Origin: an uncultured Blautia sp.
Lineage (GTDB): Bacteria > Bacillota > Clostridia > Lachnospirales > Lachnospiraceae
Length of the DNA: 64,000 nucleotides
NCBI GenBank assembly: GCA_900551075.1
Contig: URVB01000001.1
Coordinates: 1 to 64,000, forward strand
Direction of reading: 5' to 3'
The position numbers and the translations under genes were made by a program. The notes beneath the pieces were generated by a model. That model had not been told where the DNA came from and made no database searches. It saw only the letters and a program-made list of their open reading frames with translations. Of the stretch, positions 35,064 through 43,538 are shown piece after piece (positions within the stretch are counted from its first letter, which is position 1; the number at the start of each line of letters is the position of its first letter).

Positions 35064-35417
35064 CTCTAAAAGATATTTGGGTTATTCTCCAAATTTCTTC
35101 TAGTATACCACAAATCCATTGACTTTTAAAGTTTAAGATATTTTGGTTAACATATACCAAAATTTCTTTTAGTCATACCCCCGTCATCAATTTCGCGATT
35201 TTGTACAGACTTTCAGAAAAACGCGGTCAAAGCTCTTAAAAATTTTATCCATATCCCACGCGAACCGGCAAATCCGTAGCTTTCTTCGTCAGACACGCAA
35301 ACAGACACGCGCAATGATAACAGGTTCCTCCTCCGGGCGTGGAATTGCGGTCCGCATCTATCCTCCTACAGAAAACCAGTTACCTCTATATACATTCCCG
35401 GCGCATCCTTTCCCGCC
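35064..35417. other. Intergenic region with a direct repeat upstream of the AAA gene
   Basis: 354 bases. Two similar ~22-base direct repeats lie at 35089-35109 and 35157-35179 (CCAAATTTCTTCTAGTATACC and a close variant), 68 bases apart. They may be operators for the AAA/DUF4143 gene. The rest, to the topB stop, shows no gene. Confidence 0.4.
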
Positions 35418-37613
35418 TTAATCCAGCTTAAGTCCTGCAAGTGCCTGTGCAAATGCATTATTCACAGGCTCCTTTGCCTCTTTTTGCTGTTGTCTCATAT
35501 ATTTCTGCACGTCTCTTTTGTTAACGCCTGCCCCTTCCCTTTCTCTGCGGGCCTGAAAAGCGGACAGTTTTTCTTTATAACCGCAGGCGCAAACAAAGGT
35601 TTCCTCTTTGCCCTTCATCACCATTTCCATACGCTTGTGACATTTCGGGCAGCGTGCATTTGTAACCCGGGAAACCGTTTCTCTGTAACCGCACTCTCTG
35701 TCCTGACAAACCAGCATTTTGCAGTTCTTTCCATTCACTGCCAAAAGACGTCTGCCGCATCTGGGGCAGATCTTATTCGTTATATTATCATGGCGGAAGA
35801 TTCCCTCTCCGGTTTTAATTTCCTGCACGATCTCACAGGTGTAATCTCTGATTTCCTTCAAAAAAGCCTCCTTAAGCATTTTTCCCCTGGAAATATCCGC
35901 AAGCTTCCGCTCCCAGTCTGCGGTCAGCTCCGGCCTTTTCAAATCCTCAGGCACCAGCTCCAGAAGCTGCTTTGCCTTAGAGGTAATATAAATCTCATTT
36001 CCTTTTTTCTCCATAAGAAAGGTGTTGAATAATTTTTCGATAATATCCGCTCTCGTCGCAACCGTACCAAGACCGCCCGTCTCTCCCAGTGTCCGGGCTG
36101 CCTTTGCATCCTTACTCTCCATATATCTTACGGGATTTTCCATTGCTGCCAGAAGGGTTGCTTCCGTAAAACGGGCAGGCGGCTTTGTCTTTCCAGTATG
36201 CAGGAACGCTTTTTCTATCCTTAAACGCTCTCCCTGTTTCCGTAACGGCAGCCGCTGATCCTTCAACGCGTGTTCCTCTGTTTCTTCCCCGTCTTCTTCA
36301 AAGCTTCCTTCATAAACCTCCTTATAGCCCGGGCTCTTTACTGCTTTGCCGTTTGCCACAAAGGTTTGCCCATTTGCCTTTCCTTCCATAACTACCTGCT
36401 CATAAACAAACGGTGGATACAGGACGCTTAAGAAACGTCTTACAACCATATCATAGATCTTCCGCTCCTCATTAGTCATATGGTCAAGCTGCACAAACTG
36501 CTCTGTAGGAATAATGGCGTGATGATCGCTGACCTTTTTATCGTCTACAAAGCTTCCGTTGGTCTGTATCGGCTTTAATAGCAGTGCTCCTGCCAGCTTT
36601 TTATACGGTCCCGTTCCGCACGCCCTCAGGCGCTCTTTGATCGTCGGGACAATATCCTTTCCGATATATCGGGAATCTGTCCTCGGATATGTGAGTACCT
36701 TATGATTCTCATATAAACGCTGCATGATGTTCAGCGTTTCCTTTGCAGAAAATCCGTATTTCTGATTTGCCTCCCTCTGAAGAGTGGTTAGATCGTATAA
36801 CCCGGGTGCATAGCTTTTCTTTGCTTTTGTTGTCACAGAAGAAATCTCCAGAACCGAAGACCTCATTTCTTCTAAAATATGCTCTGTTCTGTCTTTTTGG
36901 AAAGAACGATAGCTTTTGCTCTTCTCATCTCTCCATGCCCACTGTACCTCTCCTGCCTGAAGTGTGATGCCGTAATATTCCTTTGGAATAAAATTCCTGA
37001 TTTCCTCTTCACGTCTGGCAATCATAGCCAGAGTAGGCGTCTGCACACGCCCGCAGGAAAGCTGTGCATTGTGCTTACAGGTCAGCGCTCTGGTTCCGTT
37101 CATGCCTACCAGCCAGTCCGCCTCCGCTCTTGCAACAGCCGCACGGTAAAGATTGTCATACTCCCGTCCATCCTTCAGACTGCCAAAGCCTTCCCGAATC
37201 GCCCTGTCTGTCACAGAAGAAATCCAAAGTCTTCGGATTGGTTTGCGGCAGCCGGCTTTATCCAGTATCCAGCGCGCTACCAGCTCTCCTTCTCTTCCTG
37301 CATCTGTCGCAATAATAATATCCCGGATATCATTCCGAAAAAGCTGCGTCTTTACTGTCTGATACTGTTTGGATGTCTGCCGGATCACAACCAGCTTCAT
37401 CTTTTCCGGAAGCATCGGCAGGGTATTCATCTCCCATTTCATATATTTTTTATCATATTCCTCGGGATCAGCCAGAGTAACCAGATGTCCAAGAGCCCAG
37501 GTTACTACATATTCCTTTCCCTCCAGAGTTCCATTCCCCTTTTGATTGCAGTGAAGTACACGCGCAATATCTCTTGCTACCGAAGGTTTCTCCGCTATTA
37601 CTAATGATTTCAT
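35418..37613 (-). CDS. topB: DNA topoisomerase III
   Basis: 731-residue type IA topoisomerase that decatenates DNA by single-strand passage. The TOPRIM domain opens with SLVIAEKPSVARDIARVL and carries ATDAGREGE. The active-site tyrosine is in VLTYPRTDSRYIG, about residue 310. The C-terminus has two zinc-finger-like cysteine clusters (CPRCGRR.. and CPKCHKR..). Length is normal for topB. It is chromosomal in context, not part of the mobile islands, although related genes also occur on conjugative elements. Confidence 0.93.
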   Translation of the reverse strand: MKSLVIAEKPSVARDIARVLHCNQKGNGTLEGKEYVVTWALGHLVTLADPEEYDKKYMKWEMNTLPMLPEKMKLVVIRQTSKQYQTVKTQLFRNDIRDIIIATDAGREGELVARWILDKAGCRKPIRRLWISSVTDRAIREGFGSLKDGREYDNLYRAAVARAEADWLVGMNGTRALTCKHNAQLSCGRVQTPTLAMIARREEEIRNFIPKEYYGITLQAGEVQWAWRDEKSKSYRSFQKDRTEHILEEMRSSVLEISSVTTKAKKSYAPGLYDLTTLQREANQKYGFSAKETLNIMQRLYENHKVLTYPRTDSRYIGKDIVPTIKERLRACGTGPYKKLAGALLLKPIQTNGSFVDDKKVSDHHAIIPTEQFVQLDHMTNEERKIYDMVVRRFLSVLYPPFVYEQVVMEGKANGQTFVANGKAVKSPGYKEVYEGSFEEDGEETEEHALKDQRLPLRKQGERLRIEKAFLHTGKTKPPARFTEATLLAAMENPVRYMESKDAKAARTLGETGGLGTVATRADIIEKLFNTFLMEKKGNEIYITSKAKQLLELVPEDLKRPELTADWERKLADISRGKMLKEAFLKEIRDYTCEIVQEIKTGEGIFRHDNITNKICPRCGRRLLAVNGKNCKMLVCQDRECGYRETVSRVTNARCPKCHKRMEMVMKGKEETFVCACGYKEKLSAFQARREREGAGVNKRDVQKYMRQQQKEAKEPVNNAFAQALAGLKLD

Positions 37614-37826
37614 AATCTGTCCTCTCTATGGATCTATCCTCATATCTGTATATGCACTGATTCCCCCCGGCAGGGCACCGGAATCAGAGCTGATTTTTCA
37701 TTTTCATTATAGCCTCTGAAATACCATTTGTAAATCCTCCTCATAAATGGTATGATGATTTAGATGAGTTTCTTGCTATTGTCCGCAGTGAGCTGTACAT
37801 AATCATCATTTATTCGGAGGAAAACC

Positions 37827-38759
37827 ATGTACTATTTTATTGTCAATCCCAACGCACGCTCAGGCACGGGAAAATCCATCTGGAAACAGCTTCGCCATGA
37901 GCTTCTGCTGCGAAAAATCCCCTACAAGGCATATCTTACAGAATACTCGGGACACGCAGTAACGCTTTCTAATAAACTCAGTACCTTAGGAACAAAAGAA
38001 TCCCCCATCTATTTGATCGCAGTAGGCGGAGATGGGACATTGCAGGAGGTCCTGAACGGAATACGGGACTTCGATCATATTTATTTCGGATATATTCCAA
38101 CCGGCTCCGGGAATGACTTCTGCCGCAGCATGGGGATTCCCTCAGATCCTATAAAAGCGCTGCACGCAATTTTAAAAAAGGAGCGCATCCTTTCTATGGA
38201 TATTCCCGTTGTTCATTACAGAGACAGGCAATACCGCTTCGGTATCAGCGCCGGAATGGGATTTGATGCCGCCGTATGCCAGGAGGTATCCGTATCCCCT
38301 GTCAAAAGGGTCCTTAATCGATTCGGTCTTGGCAAATTGATTTATTTACTAATCGCACTCAAACAGCTTGCGTTTATGACCCCCTGCCCCATGCTCCTGG
38401 ATATGGAAGAGGGGCGAAAGTTCTATTTCCACAAGGTCTATTTTGCCGCTGTTATGAATCAAAAATATGAGGGCGGCGGCTTTCGGTTTTGCCCGGACGC
38501 TTCTCCCAGTGATGGGGTCCTGGACGTTATCGTTGTAGAGGGACTTCCCAAGCTGAAGCTCCTTGTATGTCTTCCCACTGCTTTTTTCGGAAAGCATACA
38601 ATTTTTAAGGGTGTACATACATTCCGCTGCAAACGCATAAAATTACACAGCACGACTCCTCTATCCGTGCATATGGATGGAGAACCAAACGGTTTACATC
38701 GTGAACTTTCTGTGATTTTTGAAAAGAAAGCTTTAAAAGTCCTATTGCCTGTGGTATAA
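37827..38759 (+). CDS. Diacylglycerol/lipid kinase family protein
   Basis: 310-residue cytosolic lipid kinase of the DagK/YegS/BmrU family. The ATP site GGDGTLQEVLNGI (about residue 70) and IPTGSGNDFCRSMG are conserved, and the C-terminal VHMDGEP motif is present. GGAGG precedes the start. The neighbouring gene encodes a PAP2-type membrane phosphatase, so the pair may act in phospholipid turnover. The exact lipid substrate cannot be read from sequence. Confidence 0.9.
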   Translation: MYYFIVNPNARSGTGKSIWKQLRHELLLRKIPYKAYLTEYSGHAVTLSNKLSTLGTKESPIYLIAVGGDGTLQEVLNGIRDFDHIYFGYIPTGSGNDFCRSMGIPSDPIKALHAILKKERILSMDIPVVHYRDRQYRFGISAGMGFDAAVCQEVSVSPVKRVLNRFGLGKLIYLLIALKQLAFMTPCPMLLDMEEGRKFYFHKVYFAAVMNQKYEGGGFRFCPDASPSDGVLDVIVVEGLPKLKLLVCLPTAFFGKHTIFKGVHTFRCKRIKLHSTTPLSVHMDGEPNGLHRELSVIFEKKALKVLLPVV

Positions 38760-38820
38760 TGAGCGAAACTTTTAGTGAAATTCCTGCTTTTATGCAGTGT
38801 AGGTTTGGGAAGGTGAAAAT

Positions 38821-39513
38821 TTGATAAATTTTATCAGGAAATACAAACATGGGTTTGTCATACTGCTATACAGTGCATGCTACTTACTGTTATTCCGTTA
38901 CCTGGAATTGCGCCCTGTACATGGCTATCATGTTGTCCACACAGTCTTTGATGATCTGATTCCTTTTTGTGAATATTTCATCATTCCCTATCTGCTATGG
39001 TTTCCTTATATGATTCTGGCTGTATTGTATTTTATTTTTATCAACAGGAACAAACACGAGTACTATCAGTTGATTTTTAATCTGATGATGGGAATGACGG
39101 TTTTTCTGATTGTTTCTTATATTTATCCGAATGTACAGCATTTGAGACCTGCAGAATTTCCAAGAGATAATGTATTCACAGACCTGGTACGCTGGCTTTA
39201 CCGAACAGACACACCGACAAATATTCTGCCCAGCATCCATGTTTTTAACTCTCTTGCCATTCACATGTCGCTGACATCCTGCGAGGAGTTAAGAGAACAC
39301 AAAATGATCCGATACAGCTCGCTGATCCTGACAGTGCTGATCATTCTCTCTACCATGTTTTTAAAACAGCATTCTGTCATTGATGTATGTATGGGTTCTA
39401 CATTAGCATTGTTTGGCTTTCTGGTTTTCTACCCCCAAAGAGCCCAGGAGGTTTCCGGACATCCCGCTTCACATCATCTCCGGAAACCGCGCCACAAACG
39501 CTACAAGCTGTAA
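38821..39513 (+). CDS. PAP2-family membrane phosphatase/phosphotransferase
   Basis: 230-residue integral membrane protein with about six helices. PAP2 motifs 2 and 3 are seen as LPSIHVFNSLAIH and FLKQHSVIDVCMG; the first motif (KxxxxxxRP) is replaced by HLRPAEF, as in the PAP2_3/inositolphosphotransferase-like branch. The start is TTG at 38821 after GGAAGGTGA. It is read in the same direction as the lipid kinase, 61 bases downstream. Confidence 0.85.
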   Translation: MINFIRKYKHGFVILLYSACYLLLFRYLELRPVHGYHVVHTVFDDLIPFCEYFIIPYLLWFPYMILAVLYFIFINRNKHEYYQLIFNLMMGMTVFLIVSYIYPNVQHLRPAEFPRDNVFTDLVRWLYRTDTPTNILPSIHVFNSLAIHMSLTSCEELREHKMIRYSSLILTVLIILSTMFLKQHSVIDVCMGSTLALFGFLVFYPQRAQEVSGHPASHHLRKPRHKRYKL

Positions 39514-39555
39514 ATTTACATCCGTGAAGCAAAACAGAGAACTCTATGAAGTCAA

Positions 39556-39598
39556 AAAAGAGGATGACCAGATTGCAAAATCTGAATCATCCTCTTTT
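39556..39598. terminator. Bidirectional terminator
   Basis: Perfect 12-base arms AAAAGAGGATGA (39556-39567) and TCATCCTCTTTT (39587-39598) lie between convergent PAP2 and glycosyltransferase genes, with T/A runs on both sides. Confidence 0.92.
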
Positions 39599-40615
39599 TT
39601 AATTAAATCCATAGAATTTCTGACAAATTTTATACGCGGCTACAAACATCTTTCTTCCGCCCTTCCCCGGAAGATTGGCTGCTCTTCCCAAAATACTATA
39701 GCGCAGCTTCCGGTAAAGCCAGCGGTCCTGTTCACGAATATATTCCAAAAGCTCTTTCTTTTTTTCAAGAGCTTCCTCTGTACCGGCACGGACCAGCATA
39801 ATGGAAGAAACCGTCGTAATGATATCCAAATAGCTCAGCATATATGTTTTCACGCGTTTATTTTTGAATTCACATTTGCGGAATGCATCCACCATAAGCT
39901 TATTCACCCGGAGCTGCTGATCAATCCGTTTGATCATGACCCTTTCGTTGACAGACTGATCTTCTCTTCCGATGAAATACCGGTAAAAATTCACATCCAG
40001 ATAATACAGATTGTCAACATAAGGCAATGGCTCAAAGGCAAACAGATTGTCAACATAAAAGGTATGCTCCGGCAGCTCCAGTCCGCACTCATGAAGCAGC
40101 TTCGTCCTATAGATCATGGAATGCATCAAAAGATATTTGCCCTTCGGCATGCGTCCCATTTCATTCCAGCCGAACACCTTGTCTATAGGACAACAGTGTC
40201 TGTACTGCATGACCTTTTTTCTGGACGCACCCTGCTTTTCATATACGAAATTGCTGATCAAAAGATCCACGGTTTTCGGTCCCCGGATCAATTCCTCCAA
40301 AGTTTTCAATATCTTCTCATATGCTTCTTTATTTACCCAGTCATCACTGTCCACTACCTTGAAATAAAGCCCGCCGGCATTGCGGATTCCGGCGTTGACC
40401 GCTCCTCCGTGCCCGCTGTTTTCCTGATGGATAGCCTTGACGATGGTCGGATATTTCGCCGCATAGGCATCTGCAATTTCGGCAGTCCTGTCAGATGAAC
40501 CGTCATCCACCACAAGAATTTCCACATCCTCGCCCCCAACCAACAGAGACTCTATGCATTTTTCCATATATGCCTCTGAATTGTAGCAGGGTATGGCAAT
40601 ACTCAACAATTTCAT
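39599..40615 (-). CDS. Family 2 glycosyltransferase
   Basis: 338-residue GT-A fold glycosyltransferase. LLSIAIPCYNSEAYMEKCI and ILVVDDGSSDRTAEIADAY mark the nucleotide-sugar site, and FKVVDSDDWV the metal-binding DxD. There is no membrane segment. Its ATG overlaps the mutY stop (ATGA), which makes it the last gene of the sfsA-mutY-GT2 operon. Acceptor and donor sugars are unknown. Confidence 0.9.
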   Translation of the reverse strand: MKLLSIAIPCYNSEAYMEKCIESLLVGGEDVEILVVDDGSSDRTAEIADAYAAKYPTIVKAIHQENSGHGGAVNAGIRNAGGLYFKVVDSDDWVNKEAYEKILKTLEELIRGPKTVDLLISNFVYEKQGASRKKVMQYRHCCPIDKVFGWNEMGRMPKGKYLLMHSMIYRTKLLHECGLELPEHTFYVDNLFAFEPLPYVDNLYYLDVNFYRYFIGREDQSVNERVMIKRIDQQLRVNKLMVDAFRKCEFKNKRVKTYMLSYLDIITTVSSIMLVRAGTEEALEKKKELLEYIREQDRWLYRKLRYSILGRAANLPGKGGRKMFVAAYKICQKFYGFN

Positions 40616-41667
40616 TTTTGCTCCTCCTTCATGTATTTTACATACGCGCTGAAAGCAGAGGGAATTGCATACTGCTTTTCTGACTCACTTTTTTCTACAA
40701 ATATCAATTCTTTATTTCCCGGTTTTTCCAGAGATGAGACACGGATACAATAACCGATCATCCTCCACTCAATATGTGAAAAAATATGTTTTGCAGGCTC
40801 CAGCTCTTCAATATACAGCGGCTCCAAATCCATTTGCTCTACTAACCGTAAAGCTTCCCCGGAACTTAAGTGACCCAAAACGTTGGGAAGCTCATACAAG
40901 CCTGCCAGCAGTCCCTTTGCCGGACGTTTGGAAATAGCTGTCCGCTCTCCATCCTGGATGACCATAACCGTCCGCTCCTCGATCACCCGGGATTTTCTGG
41001 CAGCTTTTACCGGCAGCTCCTCCACCACATCGTTTTTATACGCAAAGCAAAACGCTGCAACCGGACAGCTTTCACATTTTGCGGCCCCGTTCGGGACACA
41101 GACCACTGCCCCAAGTTCCATCAATGCCTGGTTAAAATCCCCCGGACAATCTGCGGGCATGATTTCCTGAAGCTCTGCTTCCATCCCTCTGCGTACAGAC
41201 TGTTTCATAATATCACCGCGGCTTTCCGTAATCCTTGAGATTACCCTGAGCACATTTCCATCCACAGCCGGAACGGGAATCCCATAAGCGATGGATGCAA
41301 TTGCTCCTGCCGTATAGCTCCCTATTCCTTTTAACGCTAAAAGTGCCGAAAAGGATTCAGGCAGTCTGCCATCGTATTTCTCCACTACGGCAATGGCTGC
41401 TTCCTGCATATTCCGTACACGGTTATAATAACCAAGCCCCTCCCAGAGCTTCATCAGCTTTTCTTCAGGACACTCTGCAAGTGCTTTAATGTCCGGCAGT
41501 TCTGTAATAAACCTCTGAAAATAAGGTTTGACCGCTTCCACTCTGGTCTGCTGAAGCATAATCTCCGAAACCCAGGTATAATACGCATTGTTCTTATCAC
41601 GCCATGGAAGCTCCCGCTTATATTCTCTGTACCACGCAACCAACGGCTTTACAATCTCATTCAGCAT
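40612..41667 (-). CDS. mutY: A/G-specific adenine glycosylase
   Basis: 351-residue base-excision repair enzyme that removes adenine paired with 8-oxoguanine. The helix-hairpin-helix LLALKGIGSYTAGAIAS, the catalytic aspartate in VPAVDGNVLRVI and the four cysteines of the [4Fe-4S] cluster (CVPNGAAKCESCPVAAFC) are visible. A NUDIX-like C-terminal domain (from ~230) recognises the oxidised base. The start at 41667 has GGAGGTG upstream; the longer TTG frame is rejected. It overlaps sfsA by 11 bases. Confidence 0.93.
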   Translation of the reverse strand: MLNEIVKPLVAWYREYKRELPWRDKNNAYYTWVSEIMLQQTRVEAVKPYFQRFITELPDIKALAECPEEKLMKLWEGLGYYNRVRNMQEAAIAVVEKYDGRLPESFSALLALKGIGSYTAGAIASIAYGIPVPAVDGNVLRVISRITESRGDIMKQSVRRGMEAELQEIMPADCPGDFNQALMELGAVVCVPNGAAKCESCPVAAFCFAYKNDVVEELPVKAARKSRVIEERTVMVIQDGERTAISKRPAKGLLAGLYELPNVLGHLSSGEALRLVEQMDLEPLYIEELEPAKHIFSHIEWRMIGYCIRVSSLEKPGNKELIFVEKSESEKQYAIPSAFSAYVKYMKEEQK

Positions 41668-42355
41668 GAGGCACCTCCAGATCAATGGGAACAGGGTCCT
41701 GGATTTCCATAGTATTCTCCGTTACCAGGCAATCATACGCCAGAATTCTGACGCCTGCATCCCTGGCTTTTCTTAAAGTTTCTCCAAATCTTGCATGTGT
41801 ATTCCAATTGGGCTGAAATTTCTGAATTCCCTTCATCTGAATCACAAACAGAAGATATGCCTCATAGCCCTCTCCCATACAGTGTATCAGCTCCTCCACA
41901 TGCTTCACGCCTCTCTCTGTGGGAGCATCCGGAAAACGGGCAACATTCTCTTCCTCAAGAGTCACGCCTTTTACCTCGATAAAGGCTTTTCTGGCAGGGG
42001 ACTCTACATACAGATCAAACCGGGAATTCCCGTATTTTCTTTCGGAATATATCTGTGCTTCTTCCGGAAAAAGCATTCCCTTTTGGAGCCATTCCCCCGC
42101 TGCTGTATTCGGAGCCTGGGAATCCATGTTAATCCAACGTCCCTGCTTATTCACGCAGATCAGATCATATTTTGTTTTTCTGGCAGGATTGCCGCTCTTC
42201 TCCAATATCACCTTTGTCCCCGGAATAAGCAGCTCTCTGCATCTTCCCGTGTTTTTTACATGAACGGTTTCTATCCGGCCCTCCAGCTTTACATGCGCGA
42301 GAAAACGGTTTGGCCTGTCCAGGAACGTTGCTTTCACAATTCTGTCATATTTCAT
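41657..42355 (-). CDS. sfsA: SfsA family DNA/RNA nuclease-like protein
   Basis: 232-residue SfsA protein: N-terminal OB-like domain with RPNRFLAHVKLEGR and HVKNTGRCRELLIPG, and a C-terminal restriction-endonuclease-like domain with FIEVKGVTL and FPDAPTERGVKHVEEL. First named as a sugar-fermentation stimulator in E. coli, its biochemical role is unsettled. First gene of the sfsA-mutY-GT2 operon, divergent from the HAD hydrolase gene. Confidence 0.92.
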   Translation of the reverse strand: MKYDRIVKATFLDRPNRFLAHVKLEGRIETVHVKNTGRCRELLIPGTKVILEKSGNPARKTKYDLICVNKQGRWINMDSQAPNTAAGEWLQKGMLFPEEAQIYSERKYGNSRFDLYVESPARKAFIEVKGVTLEEENVARFPDAPTERGVKHVEELIHCMGEGYEAYLLFVIQMKGIQKFQPNWNTHARFGETLRKARDAGVRILAYDCLVTENTMEIQDPVPIDLEVPHAE

Positions 42356-42470
42356 CTTCTTACCTCACGATCTATATCATACCATAAAATCACCGAAAAG
42401 ACAGTTGCTTTTTTCTATTTTTTTCGATAGAATACTTCTATATTGCAGAAAGGAAAAACTGGAAAACTTT

Positions 42471-43091
42471 ATGGATAGCATTATTTTTGATGTTGATGGA
42501 ACCTTATGGAATTCTACGGATATCGTAGCCCATGCCTGGACAGAATACCTCCGCCGCGAGGAGGGGCTGGATATGAACGTGACCTCCGAAAAACTCATGT
42601 CCTTATTCGGGCAGCTTCTTCCCGATATTGCCGGAAAACTGTTTCCGGAATTTCCGGAAAATGAACAGCTCCGCTTAATTGACGGCTGCTGTGACGCGGA
42701 ACATGCAGCACTCCGGAAACAATGCGCACCTTTATACGATGGACTCGAAGAAACACTGCAGGCCTTAAATAAAAAGTACCCCCTGTTCATAGTCAGCAAC
42801 TGTCAGGCCGGATATATTGAGGTCTTCCTGGAAGCCACCGGCCTGGGACATTACTTTAAAGGGCATCTCTGCCCGGGAGATACCGGAAAGGACAAAGCAG
42901 GAAATATCTCACAGATCGTAAATGACTACCGGCTAAAAGCGCCTGTTTATGTAGGGGATACCATGGGGGACTACGAAGCATGCCAAAAATCCGGTGTACC
43001 TTTTATTTTTGCCTCCTACGGCTTCGGCAGTGTTCCCTCCCCGGACGCAGTGATCCACAGCCCCCTTGACCTCATAGGTCTTATCCTGTAG
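42471..43091 (+). CDS. HAD-family hydrolase (phosphatase-like)
   Basis: 206-residue HAD phosphatase. Motif I is SIIFDVDGTLWN (nucleophile D), motif II is FIVSNCQAG, and motif IV is VYVGDTMGDYEAC. Size and cap resemble phosphoglycolate phosphatase/beta-phosphoglucomutase-type enzymes. The start at 42471 gives the HAD motif at the N-terminus; the longer frame from 42405 adds unrelated residues. The ribosome site is weak, with GAAAGGA 16 bases upstream. Confidence 0.85.
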   Translation: MDSIIFDVDGTLWNSTDIVAHAWTEYLRREEGLDMNVTSEKLMSLFGQLLPDIAGKLFPEFPENEQLRLIDGCCDAEHAALRKQCAPLYDGLEETLQALNKKYPLFIVSNCQAGYIEVFLEATGLGHYFKGHLCPGDTGKDKAGNISQIVNDYRLKAPVYVGDTMGDYEACQKSGVPFIFASYGFGSVPSPDAVIHSPLDLIGLIL

Positions 43092-43142
43092 AGACAATCT
43101 GCTAAATCAGAGGATAAAAAAGCAAAATAGAGCGGACAATAG

Positions 43143-43182
43143 AAAAAAGCATGCCGGAATGAGAATTCCAACATGCTTTTTT
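43143..43182. terminator. Bidirectional terminator
   Basis: Perfect 11-base arms AAAAAAGCATG (43143-43153) and CATGCTTTTTT (43172-43182), with further GGAAT/ATTCC pairing inside, between convergent HAD and small-membrane-protein genes. Confidence 0.9.
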
Positions 43183-43476
43183 CTATTTTTTACATTTTGT
43201 TTTCATATAATAAAACAATATTCCGAATATAATCAAAAGAACGGCAATATAAGCCAGTTTCGCCGCCATTCCCGTTGTAAAGGCATTGACACCCGTAGCA
43301 ATGCCTACACCGATCATTGCAAAACCTGAGGCCTTTTCCAGCTTTTTCTCATCATACAACTGTCTGTGCAGTTGTTCATTGCCGCCCTTCATAAAGATTC
43401 CTCCGTTTCCGGTCAGAAGCATGACACCAATGATCAATGCTGCAATCGCCAAAAAATAATCCAAACTTCTATCCAT
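43183..43476 (-). CDS. Small membrane protein, function unknown
   Basis: 97 residues with three hydrophobic helices (about 8-26, 50-66 and 70-92). The short loop carries LYDEKKLEKASGFAMIGVGI, resembling the DUF3784-type small membrane proteins of Firmicutes. It lies 62 bases downstream of the L,D-transpeptidase gene in the same direction, so it may share its transcript. No function is assigned. Confidence 0.7.
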   Translation of the reverse strand: MDRSLDYFLAIAALIIGVMLLTGNGGIFMKGGNEQLHRQLYDEKKLEKASGFAMIGVGIATGVNAFTTGMAAKLAYIAVLLIIFGILFYYMKTKCKK

Positions 43477-43538
43477 AAATCCATTCTCCTGTTATGTATC
43501 TATCCTGCCGGACGCTTCGGCCGGCAGAATACCGCAAT

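Noticed and set aside
39413..40498. 361-codon plus-strand ORF spanning the end of PAP2 and the glycosyltransferase
   Set aside because: It crosses a strong terminator and is antisense to the GT2 gene, with no start signal.
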